Notes: a model not told the origin generated them from the letters alone. Shown: positions 29,026 to 37,874, counted from the stretch's first letter. The stretch: DNA of 64,000 nt from Bradyrhizobium sp. 195 (GCF_023101665.1 NZ_CP082161.1:3224001-3288000), one strand, 5' to 3'. Translations and numbers: made by a program.

Positions 29026-30360
29026 TTACGCCGTCTCGGTCGTTGCGCTTGTCTTGGCGCTGCCGGTCGCGGCCTCGGTGCTCTCGGCTTCCTTGCCGAG
29101 GATGAAGGAGCGGCGCAGCGGCTTGATCACGAACAGCGCCATCAGCGCCGCCGTCGCATTCAAGGCCACCGCGACCACGAACACGGCCTTCCAGCCATAG
29201 GCCGCCGAGATCACGCTCGCGAGCGGAACGAGCAGGGAGGCGGTGCCCTTGGCGGTGTAGAGCATGCCGTTGTTGGTGGTTGCGAACTTCGAGCCGAAGG
29301 TGTCGCCGCAGGTCGCGGGGAACAGCGAGTAGATCTCGCCGAACACGCCGAAGTAAACCGCGGTCGCCAGCACGAAGACCAGCGGGATGTGACCGTAGGC
29401 CGACAGCGTCAAGAGCATCAGCGCGGCGGTGCCGAACGCGATGAACATGGTGTGCTCGCGGCCGATCGTGTCGGAGACGAAGCCGAAGAACGGGCGGCCG
29501 AAACCATCGAGGATGCGGTCGAGCGAGATCGCGAAGGTCAGCGCCGCCATCTGGAAGCCGGCGAGCGTGACCGGCGTGTCGGCGATCTTGAAGTCGTGCG
29601 CGATCGGGGCGATCTGTGCCGCCGTCATCAGGCCGCCCGAGGCGACCATGACGAAGACGAGGTACATGACCCAGAAAATAGGGGTGCGCAGCACCTGCGG
29701 CGGGGTGAAGTCGATCTTGGTCTGCGGCAGATTGAGCTGCTTCTTCTTCGGCGGGATCGCGAGCCGCGGCGGCTGGATGAAGAAGGCGAGCGCGAACACG
29801 ATGACGCCCTGGCCGATGCCGAAGGTGAGGAAGGCATGCTGATAGCCGCTCGATGCGATCATGCTCGCGATCGGCACGATGGTGAGCGCGGCGCCGGCGC
29901 CGAAGCCGGCGGCGGTGGCGCCGGCCGCAAGGCCGCGGCGATCCGGAAACCACTTCAGCGCGTTACCGACGCAGGTGCCGTACACGGCGCCCGCGCCCAT
30001 GCCGCCGATGATCGCAGCCGTGTAGAGCAAGGTGAGCGAGTCGGCGTAGGAGTTGAGGATCCAGGACAGCGCGATCATAATGCCGCCGAACATGACGACG
30101 ATGCGCGGGCCGTATTTGTCGACGAACCAAGCCTCGATCGGCACCAGCCAGGTCTCGGTGACGACGAAGATGGTGAAAGCGAGCTGGATCGCGGCGCGTC
30201 CCCAATGATGGGCCGCATCGATCGGATCGACGAACAGCGTCCAGCCGTATTGCAGATTGGCGATCATCGCCATGCAGACGATGCCCATGCCGAGCTGAAG
30301 CCAACGGAAACCGGTGCGAAGAGGCGCGGCCGTGACGGCGCCGTCCGTGCTGGAAATCAT
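29026..30360 (-). CDS. oxlT: oxalate/formate antiporter-type MFS transporter, copy 1
   Basis: 444 residues from the ATG at 30360, preceded by GGGAGG; a TTG one codon earlier is also in frame. Twelve membrane segments are predicted. The sequence belongs to the OFA (oxalate/formate antiporter) group of the major facilitator superfamily: NLQYGWTLFVDPID in helix 1, ETWLVPIEAWFVDKYGPR, and GGMGAGAVYGTCVGNALKWF. Two charged residues implicated in substrate binding by OxlT, an arginine in helix 8 (SLDRILDGFGRP) and a lysine in helix 11 (LYTAKGTASLL), are present. It would bring oxalate in and let formate out. A regulon operator lies 100 bases upstream. A close paralogue is encoded next to it. Confidence 0.88.
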   Translation of the reverse strand: MISSTDGAVTAAPLRTGFRWLQLGMGIVCMAMIANLQYGWTLFVDPIDAAHHWGRAAIQLAFTIFVVTETWLVPIEAWFVDKYGPRIVVMFGGIMIALSWILNSYADSLTLLYTAAIIGGMGAGAVYGTCVGNALKWFPDRRGLAAGATAAGFGAGAALTIVPIASMIASSGYQHAFLTFGIGQGVIVFALAFFIQPPRLAIPPKKKQLNLPQTKIDFTPPQVLRTPIFWVMYLVFVMVASGGLMTAAQIAPIAHDFKIADTPVTLAGFQMAALTFAISLDRILDGFGRPFFGFVSDTIGREHTMFIAFGTAALMLLTLSAYGHIPLVFVLATAVYFGVFGEIYSLFPATCGDTFGSKFATTNNGMLYTAKGTASLLVPLASVISAAYGWKAVFVVAVALNATAALMALFVIKPLRRSFILGKEAESTEAATGSAKTSATTETA

Positions 30361-30459
30361 CAAGAACCTCCCAACGCGCTTTTCTGGTCGACATCATTTG
30401 CCAAGATGACCTGATGTCGCAATTGTTGTGGCTTATCGTCGCAAGCGCAGCGCCGAACT

Positions 30460-30476
30460 TGGTATACCATATTCCA
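30460..30476. promoter_or_regulatory. oxalate-regulon operator upstream of MFS copy 1
   Basis: TGGTATACCATATTCCA has the left half-site intact and one change in the right half (ATTCCA for ATGCCA). It also contains the 10-bp perfect palindrome TGGTATACCA. It is about 100 bases before the start of the MFS gene. Confidence 0.65.
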
Positions 30477-30542
30477 GAAAGCAAGCCCCAACTTGGCGTT
30501 CCAGCCAAGAAATCTGAGTTCCACTGGGCGGTGAAGGCCTCG

Positions 30543-30577
30543 CGCAAACGAAAACGCCCGGCCGCGAGGCCGGGCGT
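30543..30577 (-). terminator. rho-independent terminator of the second MFS gene
   Basis: ACGCCCGGCC and GGCCGGGCGT pair around a short loop (30554-30577) and on the minus strand are followed by TTTTCGTTTG. It lies 30 bases after the stop of the second MFS gene. Confidence 0.8.
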
Positions 30578-30607
30578 CTGCTCGATGAAGAGCTGTGGCG
30601 GAGCGCG

Positions 30608-31897
30608 TCAGACGGTCGATTTCGCGACCACGACCTTGCGCCAGGGTTTCAGCACCGCGATCGCCAGCAGCGAAGCCAGGATGTTGGCGCCGGCTGCGAT
30701 GATGAACACGCTGTCCCAGGTGCCCGACGATTGCTGCATGTAGTTGCCGATCGGGACCAGCAGCGCGGCGGTGCCCTTCGCGGTGTAGAGCAGGCCGGCA
30801 TTGGTGGTCGCGAACTTGGCGCCGAACGTGTCGGTGCAGGTCGAGGGGAACAGCGAGTAGATCTCACCCCAGGCAAAGAACACGAAGCCCGAGAGCAGCA
30901 CGAACCAGATCGGATCGTGACCCCAGAGGTAGAGCATCCAGATGCCGAACCCTTCCATGCCGAAGGCGATGAACATCGTGTTCTCGCGGCCGATCATGTC
31001 GGAGATCCAGCCGAAGAACGGACGCGTCAGGCCGTTGAGCACGCGGTCGATCGTGGCCGCGAACGTCACTGCCGTCATCGTCACCGCCATCAGCGTGACC
31101 GGCACGTTGTCGACCTTCCAGTCGGCCGCGATCGGCTTCAGGTTTGCCGTCACCATCAAGCCGCCGGCGCCGACGATCACGAACATGAAGTACATCAGCC
31201 AGAAGATCGGCTGACGCAGCACCTCGGTCGGCTGGTAGTTGCGGCGGGTCTGCAGCAGATTGGCATTCGCGACCACGTTCGGCACCTGGCCCGCTTTCGG
31301 CGCGAGCAGGAAGAAGGCGAGAATGCAGATGATGATGCCTTGGCCGAGGCCGAAATAGAGGAAGGTGGTCTGGAATCCACTGTCCTTAATCATGGCCTGG
31401 ATCGGCGCGACGGTCAGCGCGGAGCCTGCACCGAAGCCCGCGGCCGTGATGCCCGCGGCAAGACCGCGCTTGTCCGGAAACCACTTCAGCGCATTGCCGA
31501 CGCAGGTGCCGTAGACGCCGCCGGCGCCGATGCCCGCGATGATCATGCCGAGATAATAGCCGTTGAGCGTGGTGGCCTGCGCGTTGATCGCCCAGCCGAT
31601 CGCGCAGAGCACGCCGCCGACGAGCACGACGATGCGCGGACCGTATTTGTCGACGAACCATCCTTCGATCGGCACCAGCCAGGTCTCGAACAGCACGAAC
31701 AGCGTAAAGGCCCATTGGATCGACGCGCGATCCCAGCCGAATTTCTTCTGGATGTCGGGGACGAAGAACGTCCAGCCGTATTGATAGTTGGCGATCATCA
31801 CCATCGCCGCTACACCGACCGCCAATTGCGTCCAGCGATAGGCGTCGCTTACGCGCGCGACACCAGGGGCCGCTGCCGACTGCACCATGTCCGTCAT
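30608..31897 (-). CDS. oxlT: oxalate/formate antiporter-type MFS transporter, copy 2
   Basis: 429 residues from the ATG at 31897 after GGGAGGG. It is clearly homologous to the neighbouring copy along its whole length (NYQYGWTFFVPDIQ, ETWLVPIEGWFVDKYGPR, YGTCVGNALKWFPDKRG) and keeps the helix 8 arginine (DRVLNGLTRPF) and helix 11 lysine (LLYTAKGTAALL). Twelve membrane helices are predicted. The two genes are separated by a terminator and each has its own operator, so they are a tandem duplication with independent promoters. They may differ in affinity or substrate (oxalate/formate versus another dicarboxylate). Confidence 0.9.
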   Translation of the reverse strand: MTDMVQSAAAPGVARVSDAYRWTQLAVGVAAMVMIANYQYGWTFFVPDIQKKFGWDRASIQWAFTLFVLFETWLVPIEGWFVDKYGPRIVVLVGGVLCAIGWAINAQATTLNGYYLGMIIAGIGAGGVYGTCVGNALKWFPDKRGLAAGITAAGFGAGSALTVAPIQAMIKDSGFQTTFLYFGLGQGIIICILAFFLLAPKAGQVPNVVANANLLQTRRNYQPTEVLRQPIFWLMYFMFVIVGAGGLMVTANLKPIAADWKVDNVPVTLMAVTMTAVTFAATIDRVLNGLTRPFFGWISDMIGRENTMFIAFGMEGFGIWMLYLWGHDPIWFVLLSGFVFFAWGEIYSLFPSTCTDTFGAKFATTNAGLLYTAKGTAALLVPIGNYMQQSSGTWDSVFIIAAGANILASLLAIAVLKPWRKVVVAKSTV

Positions 31898-31951
31898 TAA
31901 AAACCCTCCCGAACGCGCCGATCATTTTTATGCATGCGCTGGCGGGCATCC

Positions 31952-31968
31952 TGGTATGCATTATGCCA
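31952..31968. promoter_or_regulatory. oxalate-regulon operator upstream of MFS copy 2
   Basis: TGGTATGCATTATGCCA has both half-sites perfect. It is 55 bases before the MFS start. The remainder of the 401-base gap 31898-32298 holds one look-alike palindrome at 32233-32249 and no gene. Confidence 0.7.
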
Positions 31969-32298
31969 AGATTCAAGCGACGGACGGGGAGGTGCGGCGA
32001 AATAACGCGGGTCTGTTCACATGCGTCATGGCGCCGTGCTTGTAAAGCCCCTCGCTGCCGACGTGCTGACGGCAACGGCCCATTGGGCTGCTCAAACGAT
32101 TGATTTAACAGACATTTTTACCGGGACGGCAACGCCGTGAACACGCCGGGAAAGCCGGTGCGCGGGGGGATTTTCCCGCTCATGCGCCGCCCGCGCACGC
32201 CGACAGCGGGCGTTCGACGAGCGCACTTTCGCTGGAATTCTTTATTCCAGAAGTCCGGCCTGCGACGGTTTGGCACTGGCGACGGCGCGGATCGCGGC

Positions 32299-33798
32299 TC
32301 ACGCCATCGACGTGCGCAGCCGGCTGTAGCCTTCCTGGATCGCGGACCAGAACAGGGCGACCAGGCCGAGCACCATGATGGTGCTGACGAGGCCGTTGGA
32401 GAAGAACACGTCGAGCGAGCCCTGCGACCCCAGCAGCGATTGGCGGAAGGCTTCCTCCGCCTTGTCGCCGAGCACGATGGCGAGCACCAGCGGTGCGAGC
32501 GGGTAGTTGCACTTCTTCAGCAGATAGCCGAGCACGCCGAACACCAGCATCAGCATCACGTCGAAGGTGCTGTTGTGCACGGAATAGGCGCCGATGGCGC
32601 AGAGCACCAGGATCAGCGGCGCGATGATGCCGAAGGGCACGCGCAGGATCGCGGCGAAGATCGGCACGCAGGTGAGCACGACGATGAGGCCGGCAAGATT
32701 GCCGAGATACATCGACGCGATCAGGCCCCAGACGAATTCCTTCTGCTCGACGAACAGCATGGGGCCGGGCTGCAGGCCCCAGATCAGCAATCCCCCGAGC
32801 AGGACGGCGGCGGTCGGGGAGCCGGGCACGCCCAGGGACAGCATCGGCAGCAGCGCCGAGGTGCCCGCGGCGTGCGCAGCCGTCTCGGGCGCGATCACGC
32901 CTTCGATCTCACCCTTGCCGAAATTGTTGCCGCGGCGGGCGAGGCGCTTGGCGATGCCGTAGCTCATGAAGGAGGCCGGCGTTGCGCCGGCGGGCGTGAC
33001 GCCCATCCAGCATCCGATCAGGCAGGAGCGCAGCGAGGTCATCCAGTAGGTCGGAAGCTCTCGCCAGGTCTGAATGACCACACGAAGGTTGATGGTGGCG
33101 CTGCCACCGCGGAACGCCAGCCCTTCCTCCATCGTCAGCAGGATCTCGCCGATGCCGAACAGGCCGATCACGGCGATCAGGAAGTCGAATCCGTTGAGCA
33201 GCTCCGTGACGCCGAAAGTCAGCCGCAATTGTCCCGTGATCGAATCGAGGCCGACCGCCGCGAGTGCAAAGCCTATCATCATCGCCGCGATGGTCTTGAA
33301 CGGTGGCTCCTTGCTGAGGCCGACAAAGCTGCAGAAGGCGAGGAAGTAGACCGCGAACTTCTCCGCCGGACCAAATCGCAGCGCGAAGCCCGCGACGAGG
33401 GGGGCGACCAGCGTGATCATGATGACGGCAAACAGCGCGCCGACGAAGGAGGAGGTGAAGGCGGCGGTCAGGGCTTCGCCGGGTTTGCCCTGTTGCGCCA
33501 TCGGATAGCCGTCGAAGGTGGTCGCCACGGACCAGGGCTCACCGGGTATGTTGAACAGGATCGAGGTGATGGCGCCGCCGAACAACGCGCCCCAATAGAT
33601 GCAGGACAGCATGATGATCGCCGATGTCGGCGGCATGCTGAAGGTCAGGGGCAGGAGGATGGCGACGCCGTTGGCGCCCCCGAGCCCCGGCAGCACGCCG
33701 ATGATGACGCCCAGCGTGATGCCGATGATCATCAGCATGATGTTGTAGGGCTGCAGGGCGACCGCGAAGCCGTGAAACAGATTGGCCAACTCTTCCAT
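32299..33798 (-). CDS. tctA: tripartite tricarboxylate-type transporter, large membrane subunit
   Basis: 499 residues with about ten to twelve membrane segments. The TctA signature regions are visible: GVLPGLGGANGVAILLPLTF near residue 40 and GVTPAGATPASFMSYGIAKR near 265. Together with TctB and the periplasmic binding protein TctC it forms a secondary carrier for carboxylates. It is the last gene of a tctC-tctB-tctA operon. The operator upstream of tctC links it to the oxalate regulon, so oxalate or a related dicarboxylate is a reasonable but unproven substrate. Confidence 0.92.
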   Translation of the reverse strand: MEELANLFHGFAVALQPYNIMLMIIGITLGVIIGVLPGLGGANGVAILLPLTFSMPPTSAIIMLSCIYWGALFGGAITSILFNIPGEPWSVATTFDGYPMAQQGKPGEALTAAFTSSFVGALFAVIMITLVAPLVAGFALRFGPAEKFAVYFLAFCSFVGLSKEPPFKTIAAMMIGFALAAVGLDSITGQLRLTFGVTELLNGFDFLIAVIGLFGIGEILLTMEEGLAFRGGSATINLRVVIQTWRELPTYWMTSLRSCLIGCWMGVTPAGATPASFMSYGIAKRLARRGNNFGKGEIEGVIAPETAAHAAGTSALLPMLSLGVPGSPTAAVLLGGLLIWGLQPGPMLFVEQKEFVWGLIASMYLGNLAGLIVVLTCVPIFAAILRVPFGIIAPLILVLCAIGAYSVHNSTFDVMLMLVFGVLGYLLKKCNYPLAPLVLAIVLGDKAEEAFRQSLLGSQGSLDVFFSNGLVSTIMVLGLVALFWSAIQEGYSRLRTSMA

Positions 33799-33841
33799 GT
33801 CGATACGTCCTGCAGCAATAACGGGGATGACGGCGCAGCTG

Positions 33842-34339
33842 TTACAGACCGAGCCATTCCTCGAGCGGCCCCTTGGGAAGTGGGACCAGGAACCAGCGTT
33901 CGAAAACCAGATAGGTCACGACCGGCATGCCGATAGCGACCGCGGCGACCGTCAGCCAGCGATAGCCGCCGAGCCAGCGCATGAACCAGGCGATGAAGAC
34001 CATGGAGGCGACGTAGAGGCCGATGAACGGCATCGAGCCGACATAGATCGCGGTGGGCACGACGACGCTCATGACCTGGCGAAGCTGTCCCCATTCTGCG
34101 AACAGCCGGCCGTCGTCGTCACGCTGCGCGCTCCAGACGTTGATGGCGCTTGCGCCGACGATGGCGGCGCCGACATAGAAGGGGAAGAAGCCGGCGCGCG
34201 GACCCTCCGCGCCCCAGTTGATGCCGGCCTTCAGGCTGCCGAAGATTACAACCAGGCCGAAGGCGCCGATCAGCAGCGCCATGCCGATTTCCAGCGTCTT
34301 GTGCGCCGGGCCAGATGCGGATCCGGATCGTTCAGTCAT
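33842..34339 (-). CDS. tctB: tripartite tricarboxylate-type transporter, small membrane subunit
   Basis: 165 residues with four predicted membrane helices (about 18-38, 50-70, 90-125 and 130-150), the size and topology of TctB. Sequence conservation in this family is low, so the call rests mainly on topology and on its place between tctC and tctA, with gaps of 85 and 43 bases. It has the PRAGFFPFYVG segment common in these subunits. Confidence 0.88.
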   Translation of the reverse strand: MTERSGSASGPAHKTLEIGMALLIGAFGLVVIFGSLKAGINWGAEGPRAGFFPFYVGAAIVGASAINVWSAQRDDDGRLFAEWGQLRQVMSVVVPTAIYVGSMPFIGLYVASMVFIAWFMRWLGGYRWLTVAAVAIGMPVVTYLVFERWFLVPLPKGPLEEWLGL

Positions 34340-34424
34340 GGGACCTCCAGGCTGAATTGCGGTCTTTCGCGGTCACGGCAGACGGGAGGACGACCAGCGT
34401 CCTCAGCCGTCGTCGATATTCCCG

Positions 34425-35432
34425 TCAATTTGCCGACGCGAGGAAACCGGCGTCCTTCATCAAGCCCTCGTGGCGCTTCTCCTCCGCCTCGATCCATTTG
34501 GCGTAGTCGGCGCCAGCCATGAACGTCGTGTTGAAGGCGCCGCTCTTCATGAAATCCTGCCATTCCGGCGTGGCGCGGACCTTCTTGAACAGCTCGACAT
34601 AATATTCGACCTGATCCTTGGTGGCCTTGGGCGACATGAAGATGCCGCGCAGCATGAGGTATTCCATTGCGAGGCCCTGCGACTTGCAGGTCGGAATATC
34701 TTTCCAGGCCTTGCCCTCGGCGATCGGCTCGTCATAGGCCATCGGCTGGGCGTCGAAGACGCAGAGCGGACGAAGCTTGCCGCCGCGCCATTGCGCGACC
34801 GCCTCGATCGGATTGTTGACGGTCGAATCGATGTGATTGCCGACGAGCTGAACGGCGACTTCGCCGCCGCCCTTGTAGGGAATGTAGGTGAACTTCGCCT
34901 CGATCGCCTTCTCGATGCCGACCGTGATGATCTGATCTTCCTGCTTGGAGCCGGTGCCGCCCATCTTGAATGAGCCAGCCGGTGCCTTCTTCGCCGCGTC
35001 GACGTAGTCCTTGACGGTGGCGTACGGCTTCTCGGCATTCACCCAGAGCACGAATTCGTCGAGCGCCAGCATCGCCACCGGCGTCAAATCCTTCCAATTG
35101 AACGGAATCCCCGTCGCCAGCGGCGTCGTGAACAGGTTCGACAGCGTGATGATGATCTTGTGGGGATTGCCCGACGACGTCTTCACATCCAGGAAGCCTT
35201 CGCCGCCCGCGCCGCCGGCCTTGTTGATGACCACCAGCGGCTGCTTCATCAGATTGTGCTTGGTGACGATGCCCTGGATGGTGCGTGCCATCTGATCGGC
35301 GCCGCCGCCGGTGCCCGCGGGCACGATGAACTCGACCGGACGGACCGGCTCCCAAGCCGCACGGCTTGCAGTGCTGCTGGCGCACGACATCGCGATTGCC
35401 GCCAGAGCGACATTCAGAACGAATGGCTTCAT
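34425..35432 (-). CDS. tctC: tripartite tricarboxylate transporter substrate-binding protein (Bug family)
   Basis: 335 residues. An N-terminal signal peptide (about 1-25, VLNVALAAIAMS) sends it to the periplasm. The Bug/TctC pattern is present: VEFIVPAGTGGGADQMART at about 33-51, VVINKAGGAGGEG, and IPYKGGGEVAVQLVGNHIDS. It binds a carboxylate and hands it to TctBA. The gene has a leader of more than 250 bases between the regulon operator at 35708 and its start. It is the first gene of the operon. Confidence 0.92.
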   Translation of the reverse strand: MKPFVLNVALAAIAMSCASSTASRAAWEPVRPVEFIVPAGTGGGADQMARTIQGIVTKHNLMKQPLVVINKAGGAGGEGFLDVKTSSGNPHKIIITLSNLFTTPLATGIPFNWKDLTPVAMLALDEFVLWVNAEKPYATVKDYVDAAKKAPAGSFKMGGTGSKQEDQIITVGIEKAIEAKFTYIPYKGGGEVAVQLVGNHIDSTVNNPIEAVAQWRGGKLRPLCVFDAQPMAYDEPIAEGKAWKDIPTCKSQGLAMEYLMLRGIFMSPKATKDQVEYYVELFKKVRATPEWQDFMKSGAFNTTFMAGADYAKWIEAEEKRHEGLMKDAGFLASAN

Positions 35433-35707
35433 CTTGTTTCTCTCCCTGTCGAACCTCGAACGCAGCCGCTCTTTGTCGGCTTGCGTCAGCCCATCTCACT
35501 TCACGTGCCTGGGGTCACCCTTGCGGTCGATCTCCCATGGCGGTCCCGATCGAAACTGTAGGAGCAGGAACAACGCGCGGCATCCGCTCCTTTCGGCTAA
35601 GGTTCCGCCAAGGTTCGCGGCAGATGCACCCCTCGGCCGATTCCCGCGTTGCGCTATATTTCCCCGCCTTACACCTTTGATTGTGCAATCCATTGTTCGT
35701 TGTCGAA

Positions 35708-35724
35708 TGGTATGCGAGATGCCA
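35708..35724. promoter_or_regulatory. oxalate-regulon operator upstream of tctCBA
   Basis: TGGTATGCGAGATGCCA has both half-sites perfect. It is 276 bases before the tctC start, further than the other sites, implying either a long leader or control of a transcript not otherwise recognised. No other gene is supported in 35433-35801. Confidence 0.65.
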
Positions 35725-35801
35725 GCGGACAAACAATCGGATCGGCAGGTAATCCCGGCGGACCAATCGTCGCAGTTGTACGTCGTGGAGCCAAGCAGGC
35801 A

Positions 35802-35835
35802 CGCAAAAGCAAAATGGCCCCGTTTGGGGCCATTT
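35802..35835 (-). terminator. rho-independent terminator of the 45-residue gene
   Basis: AAATGGCCCC at 35812-35821 and GGGGCCATTT at 35826-35835 form a 10-bp stem with a GTTT loop. On the minus strand the stem is followed by TTTGCTTTTGC. It lies 62 bases after the small gene's stop, which supports the reality of that gene. Confidence 0.8.
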
Positions 35836-35897
35836 GCTCGAACGTAGTGTCTGCGGGATCTGCCGGCCCGCCGCTCGGCGGGGCGGGCAAGGCCCTC

Positions 35898-36035
35898 TTA
35901 CAGGCCGAAACGCGGCAGGTCGCCGTTGTGGTTGGAAATCTCGGCGCTCGCCATCAGAAAGCTGTCGATCGCGGCCATCAGGCGGGCGAACAGCGAGGAG
36001 GAGGGGGCGAGAGCGACGGTAGCGGACTCGGACAT
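35898..36035 (-). CDS. 45-residue protein of unknown function under the oxalate operator
   Basis: A small gene from the ATG at 36035 to the TAA at 35898-35900. AAAGGGAA lies about seven bases before the start. The peptide has a Ser/Ala-rich start (MSESATVALAPSSS), a predicted amphipathic helix (LFARLMAAIDSFLMASAEI) and a polar end (SNHNGDLPRFGL). It has its own terminator and an operator of the oxalate regulon 57 bases upstream, so it forms a complete one-gene transcription unit. No signal peptide or known domain is seen. A regulatory or membrane-associated role is conceivable; I do not assign one. Confidence 0.7.
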   Translation of the reverse strand: MSESATVALAPSSSLFARLMAAIDSFLMASAEISNHNGDLPRFGL

Positions 36036-36091
36036 CGGAATTCCCTTTCGTGAGACGGTCAGTATTGCTGTCTCATTTCGAACGGCAATCT

Positions 36092-36108
36092 ATGTATACC
36101 AGATGCCA
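36092..36108. promoter_or_regulatory. oxalate-regulon operator upstream of the 45-residue gene
   Basis: ATGTATACCAGATGCCA has a perfect right half-site and two changes in the left half. It is centred 65 bases before the start of the small gene. The 355-base gap 36036-36390 holds this site and the likely promoter of the Hsp70-like gene; nothing else is evident. Confidence 0.6.
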
Positions 36109-36390
36109 CTGTCTACGATCTTGTTTGCATAGCAGCATGCAACGCCTCGCATTGCAGCATAATGCTGGGTTAACGGGGCCGTTTCGGACATAAAATTGCC
36201 CGTGCCTGCTTGTTGCGGGGTCTTTCCAGCCGAAAGGCCCGAAAACCGGGCTGAATCATCCGGTCCGAAGCGGGATCTCACAGCGATCGACGCCAAGCTT
36301 CGACCGCACTGCAATAGGGCGGCCCTTGGCACGGACATGCAAAGCGGCTAGTGGTCCGCCCCCTTATCCAATCAACCGTCAGAGTGGTTC

Positions 36391-37722
36391 ATGTCGAGCG
36401 CCTCGCCCGCCGTCTCGATCGGCATCGATTTTGGGACCAGCAATACGGTCGTAGCCATCGCGGCGGACGACCGCCGGGTCGAAGCCATCCGCTTCGACCA
36501 TGGCGGACAGCGCCACAGCGTCTACGTGTCGGCGCTGTGCTTCTGGGAGGACCGGCCGGGCGCCGGCGCCCAGGCCGAGGGCGGCCCGTGGGCGATCGAG
36601 CAGTTCCTCGAAGGCCGCCACGTCTACCGCTTCCTGCAGTCGTTCAAGACATTCGCTGCGAGCAGCAGCTTCAACACCACGCAAGTTTTCCGGCAGCGCT
36701 TCAAGTTCGAGGACATCCTGGCGGCGTTCCTGCGGACATTGGGGCGCCATGGCGGCGACAAATTCGGCTTCGAGACGTCGACCATTACGGTCGGCCGCCC
36801 CGTGCGCTTTGCCGGCGGCAATCCCGACGAGACGCTGGCGATGCAGCGCTACCGCGCCGCGTTCGAGCGCCTGGGCGCCGGCCACGCCCGCTATGTCTAC
36901 GAGCCCGTGGGCGCGGCGTTCTCCTTTGCCCGAAGGCTGGAGCGCGATGCCACCGTGCTGGTCGCGGATTTCGGCGGCGGCACCAGCGATTTCTCCGTGA
37001 TGCGCTTCTCGCGAACGGGAGGTCACCTGCGCGCCGAGCCGCTCGGCCATGCCGGCATCGGCATCGCCGGCGACACGTTCGACTACCGCATCGTCGACCA
37101 CGTCGTCTCGCCGCGCTTGGGCAAAGGCTCGAGCTTCCGCTCCTTCGACAAGGTGCTTCCGGTTCCCAGCGGCCACTACGCCAACCTTGCGCGCTGGCAT
37201 CAACTGGCGATGATGAAGAGCAACGGCGATCTGCGCGAGCTGCGGGAGCTTGCGCGCACCGCGCTGAAGCCGGAACTGCTCGAGGATTTCATCACCATCG
37301 TCGATCTCGACCTCGGCTTTTCGCTGTATCGCGCGGTGTCCGATGCCAAGGTTGCGCTCTCAGTGCAGGACGAGGTCGACTTCCGTTTCAAAGGCGGCGG
37401 CGTCGACATCGGCGCGGCCATCACACGGAAGAATTTCGAGTCCTGGATCGCCGACGACATCGCCAGGCTGGGAGCCACCGTCGACAAGGTGCTTGGCGAG
37501 GCCGGTATCACCGCGCGCGAGGTGGAGAAGGTGTTCTTGACCGGCGGCACTTCTTTTGTGCCCGCCGTCCGAAAATTGTTCGCCGAACGGTTCGGCAACG
37601 AACGGCTGATGTCGGGCGACCAGTTCGAGTCGATCGCCTATGGCCTCGCGCTGATCGGACACAGTCCCGACCCGGACCGCTGGACGGCGGGGGGCGGAAT
37701 TGGGGCGAAGGCGGGCGGGTAA
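36391..37722 (+). CDS. Hsp70-family protein (YegD-like)
   Basis: 443 residues, an actin-fold ATPase. The phosphate-1 loop is SIGIDFGTSNTVVAI at about 9-23, the phosphate-2 loop VLVADFGGGTSDFSV at about 190-204, and an adenosine-type motif VFLTGGTSFVPAVRK lies near 380. There is no DnaK-type substrate-binding domain or lid, so it is a short Hsp70 relative like E. coli YegD rather than a general chaperone. Its role is not established for the family. It stands alone, between the small oxalate-regulon gene and a pair of palindromic repeats, and has no regulon operator of its own. Confidence 0.88.
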   Translation: MSSASPAVSIGIDFGTSNTVVAIAADDRRVEAIRFDHGGQRHSVYVSALCFWEDRPGAGAQAEGGPWAIEQFLEGRHVYRFLQSFKTFAASSSFNTTQVFRQRFKFEDILAAFLRTLGRHGGDKFGFETSTITVGRPVRFAGGNPDETLAMQRYRAAFERLGAGHARYVYEPVGAAFSFARRLERDATVLVADFGGGTSDFSVMRFSRTGGHLRAEPLGHAGIGIAGDTFDYRIVDHVVSPRLGKGSSFRSFDKVLPVPSGHYANLARWHQLAMMKSNGDLRELRELARTALKPELLEDFITIVDLDLGFSLYRAVSDAKVALSVQDEVDFRFKGGGVDIGAAITRKNFESWIADDIARLGATVDKVLGEAGITAREVEKVFLTGGTSFVPAVRKLFAERFGNERLMSGDQFESIAYGLALIGHSPDPDRWTAGGGIGAKAGG

Positions 37723-37744
37723 CGATCGCTCGTTCCTCATCCTC

Positions 37745-37831
37745 CGTCATTGCGAGCGCAGCGAAGCAATCCAGACTGTTTCCGCGGATGGATACTGGAT
37801 TGCTTCGTCGCAAGGGCTCCTCGCAATGACG
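37745..37831. repeat. CGTCATTGCGAGCG-type palindromic repeat, copy 2
   Basis: The same outer arms (CGTCATTGCGAGCG and CTCCTCGCAATGACGG) and inner arms (GAAGCAATCCAG and CTGGATTGCTTC) as the copy at 22124-22237, but with a shorter loop. It follows the Hsp70-like gene directly and could act as its transcript end. Confidence 0.8.
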
Positions 37832-37874
37832 GCGCGGGGAATCTGCGCACTGGTCGAACAGTGTCGTAGTGCCC

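Noticed and set aside
35515..35802. 95-codon minus-strand frame in the tctC leader
   Set aside because: No ribosome site or domain, and it spans the operator at 35708 and reaches the terminator tail; treated as non-coding leader.
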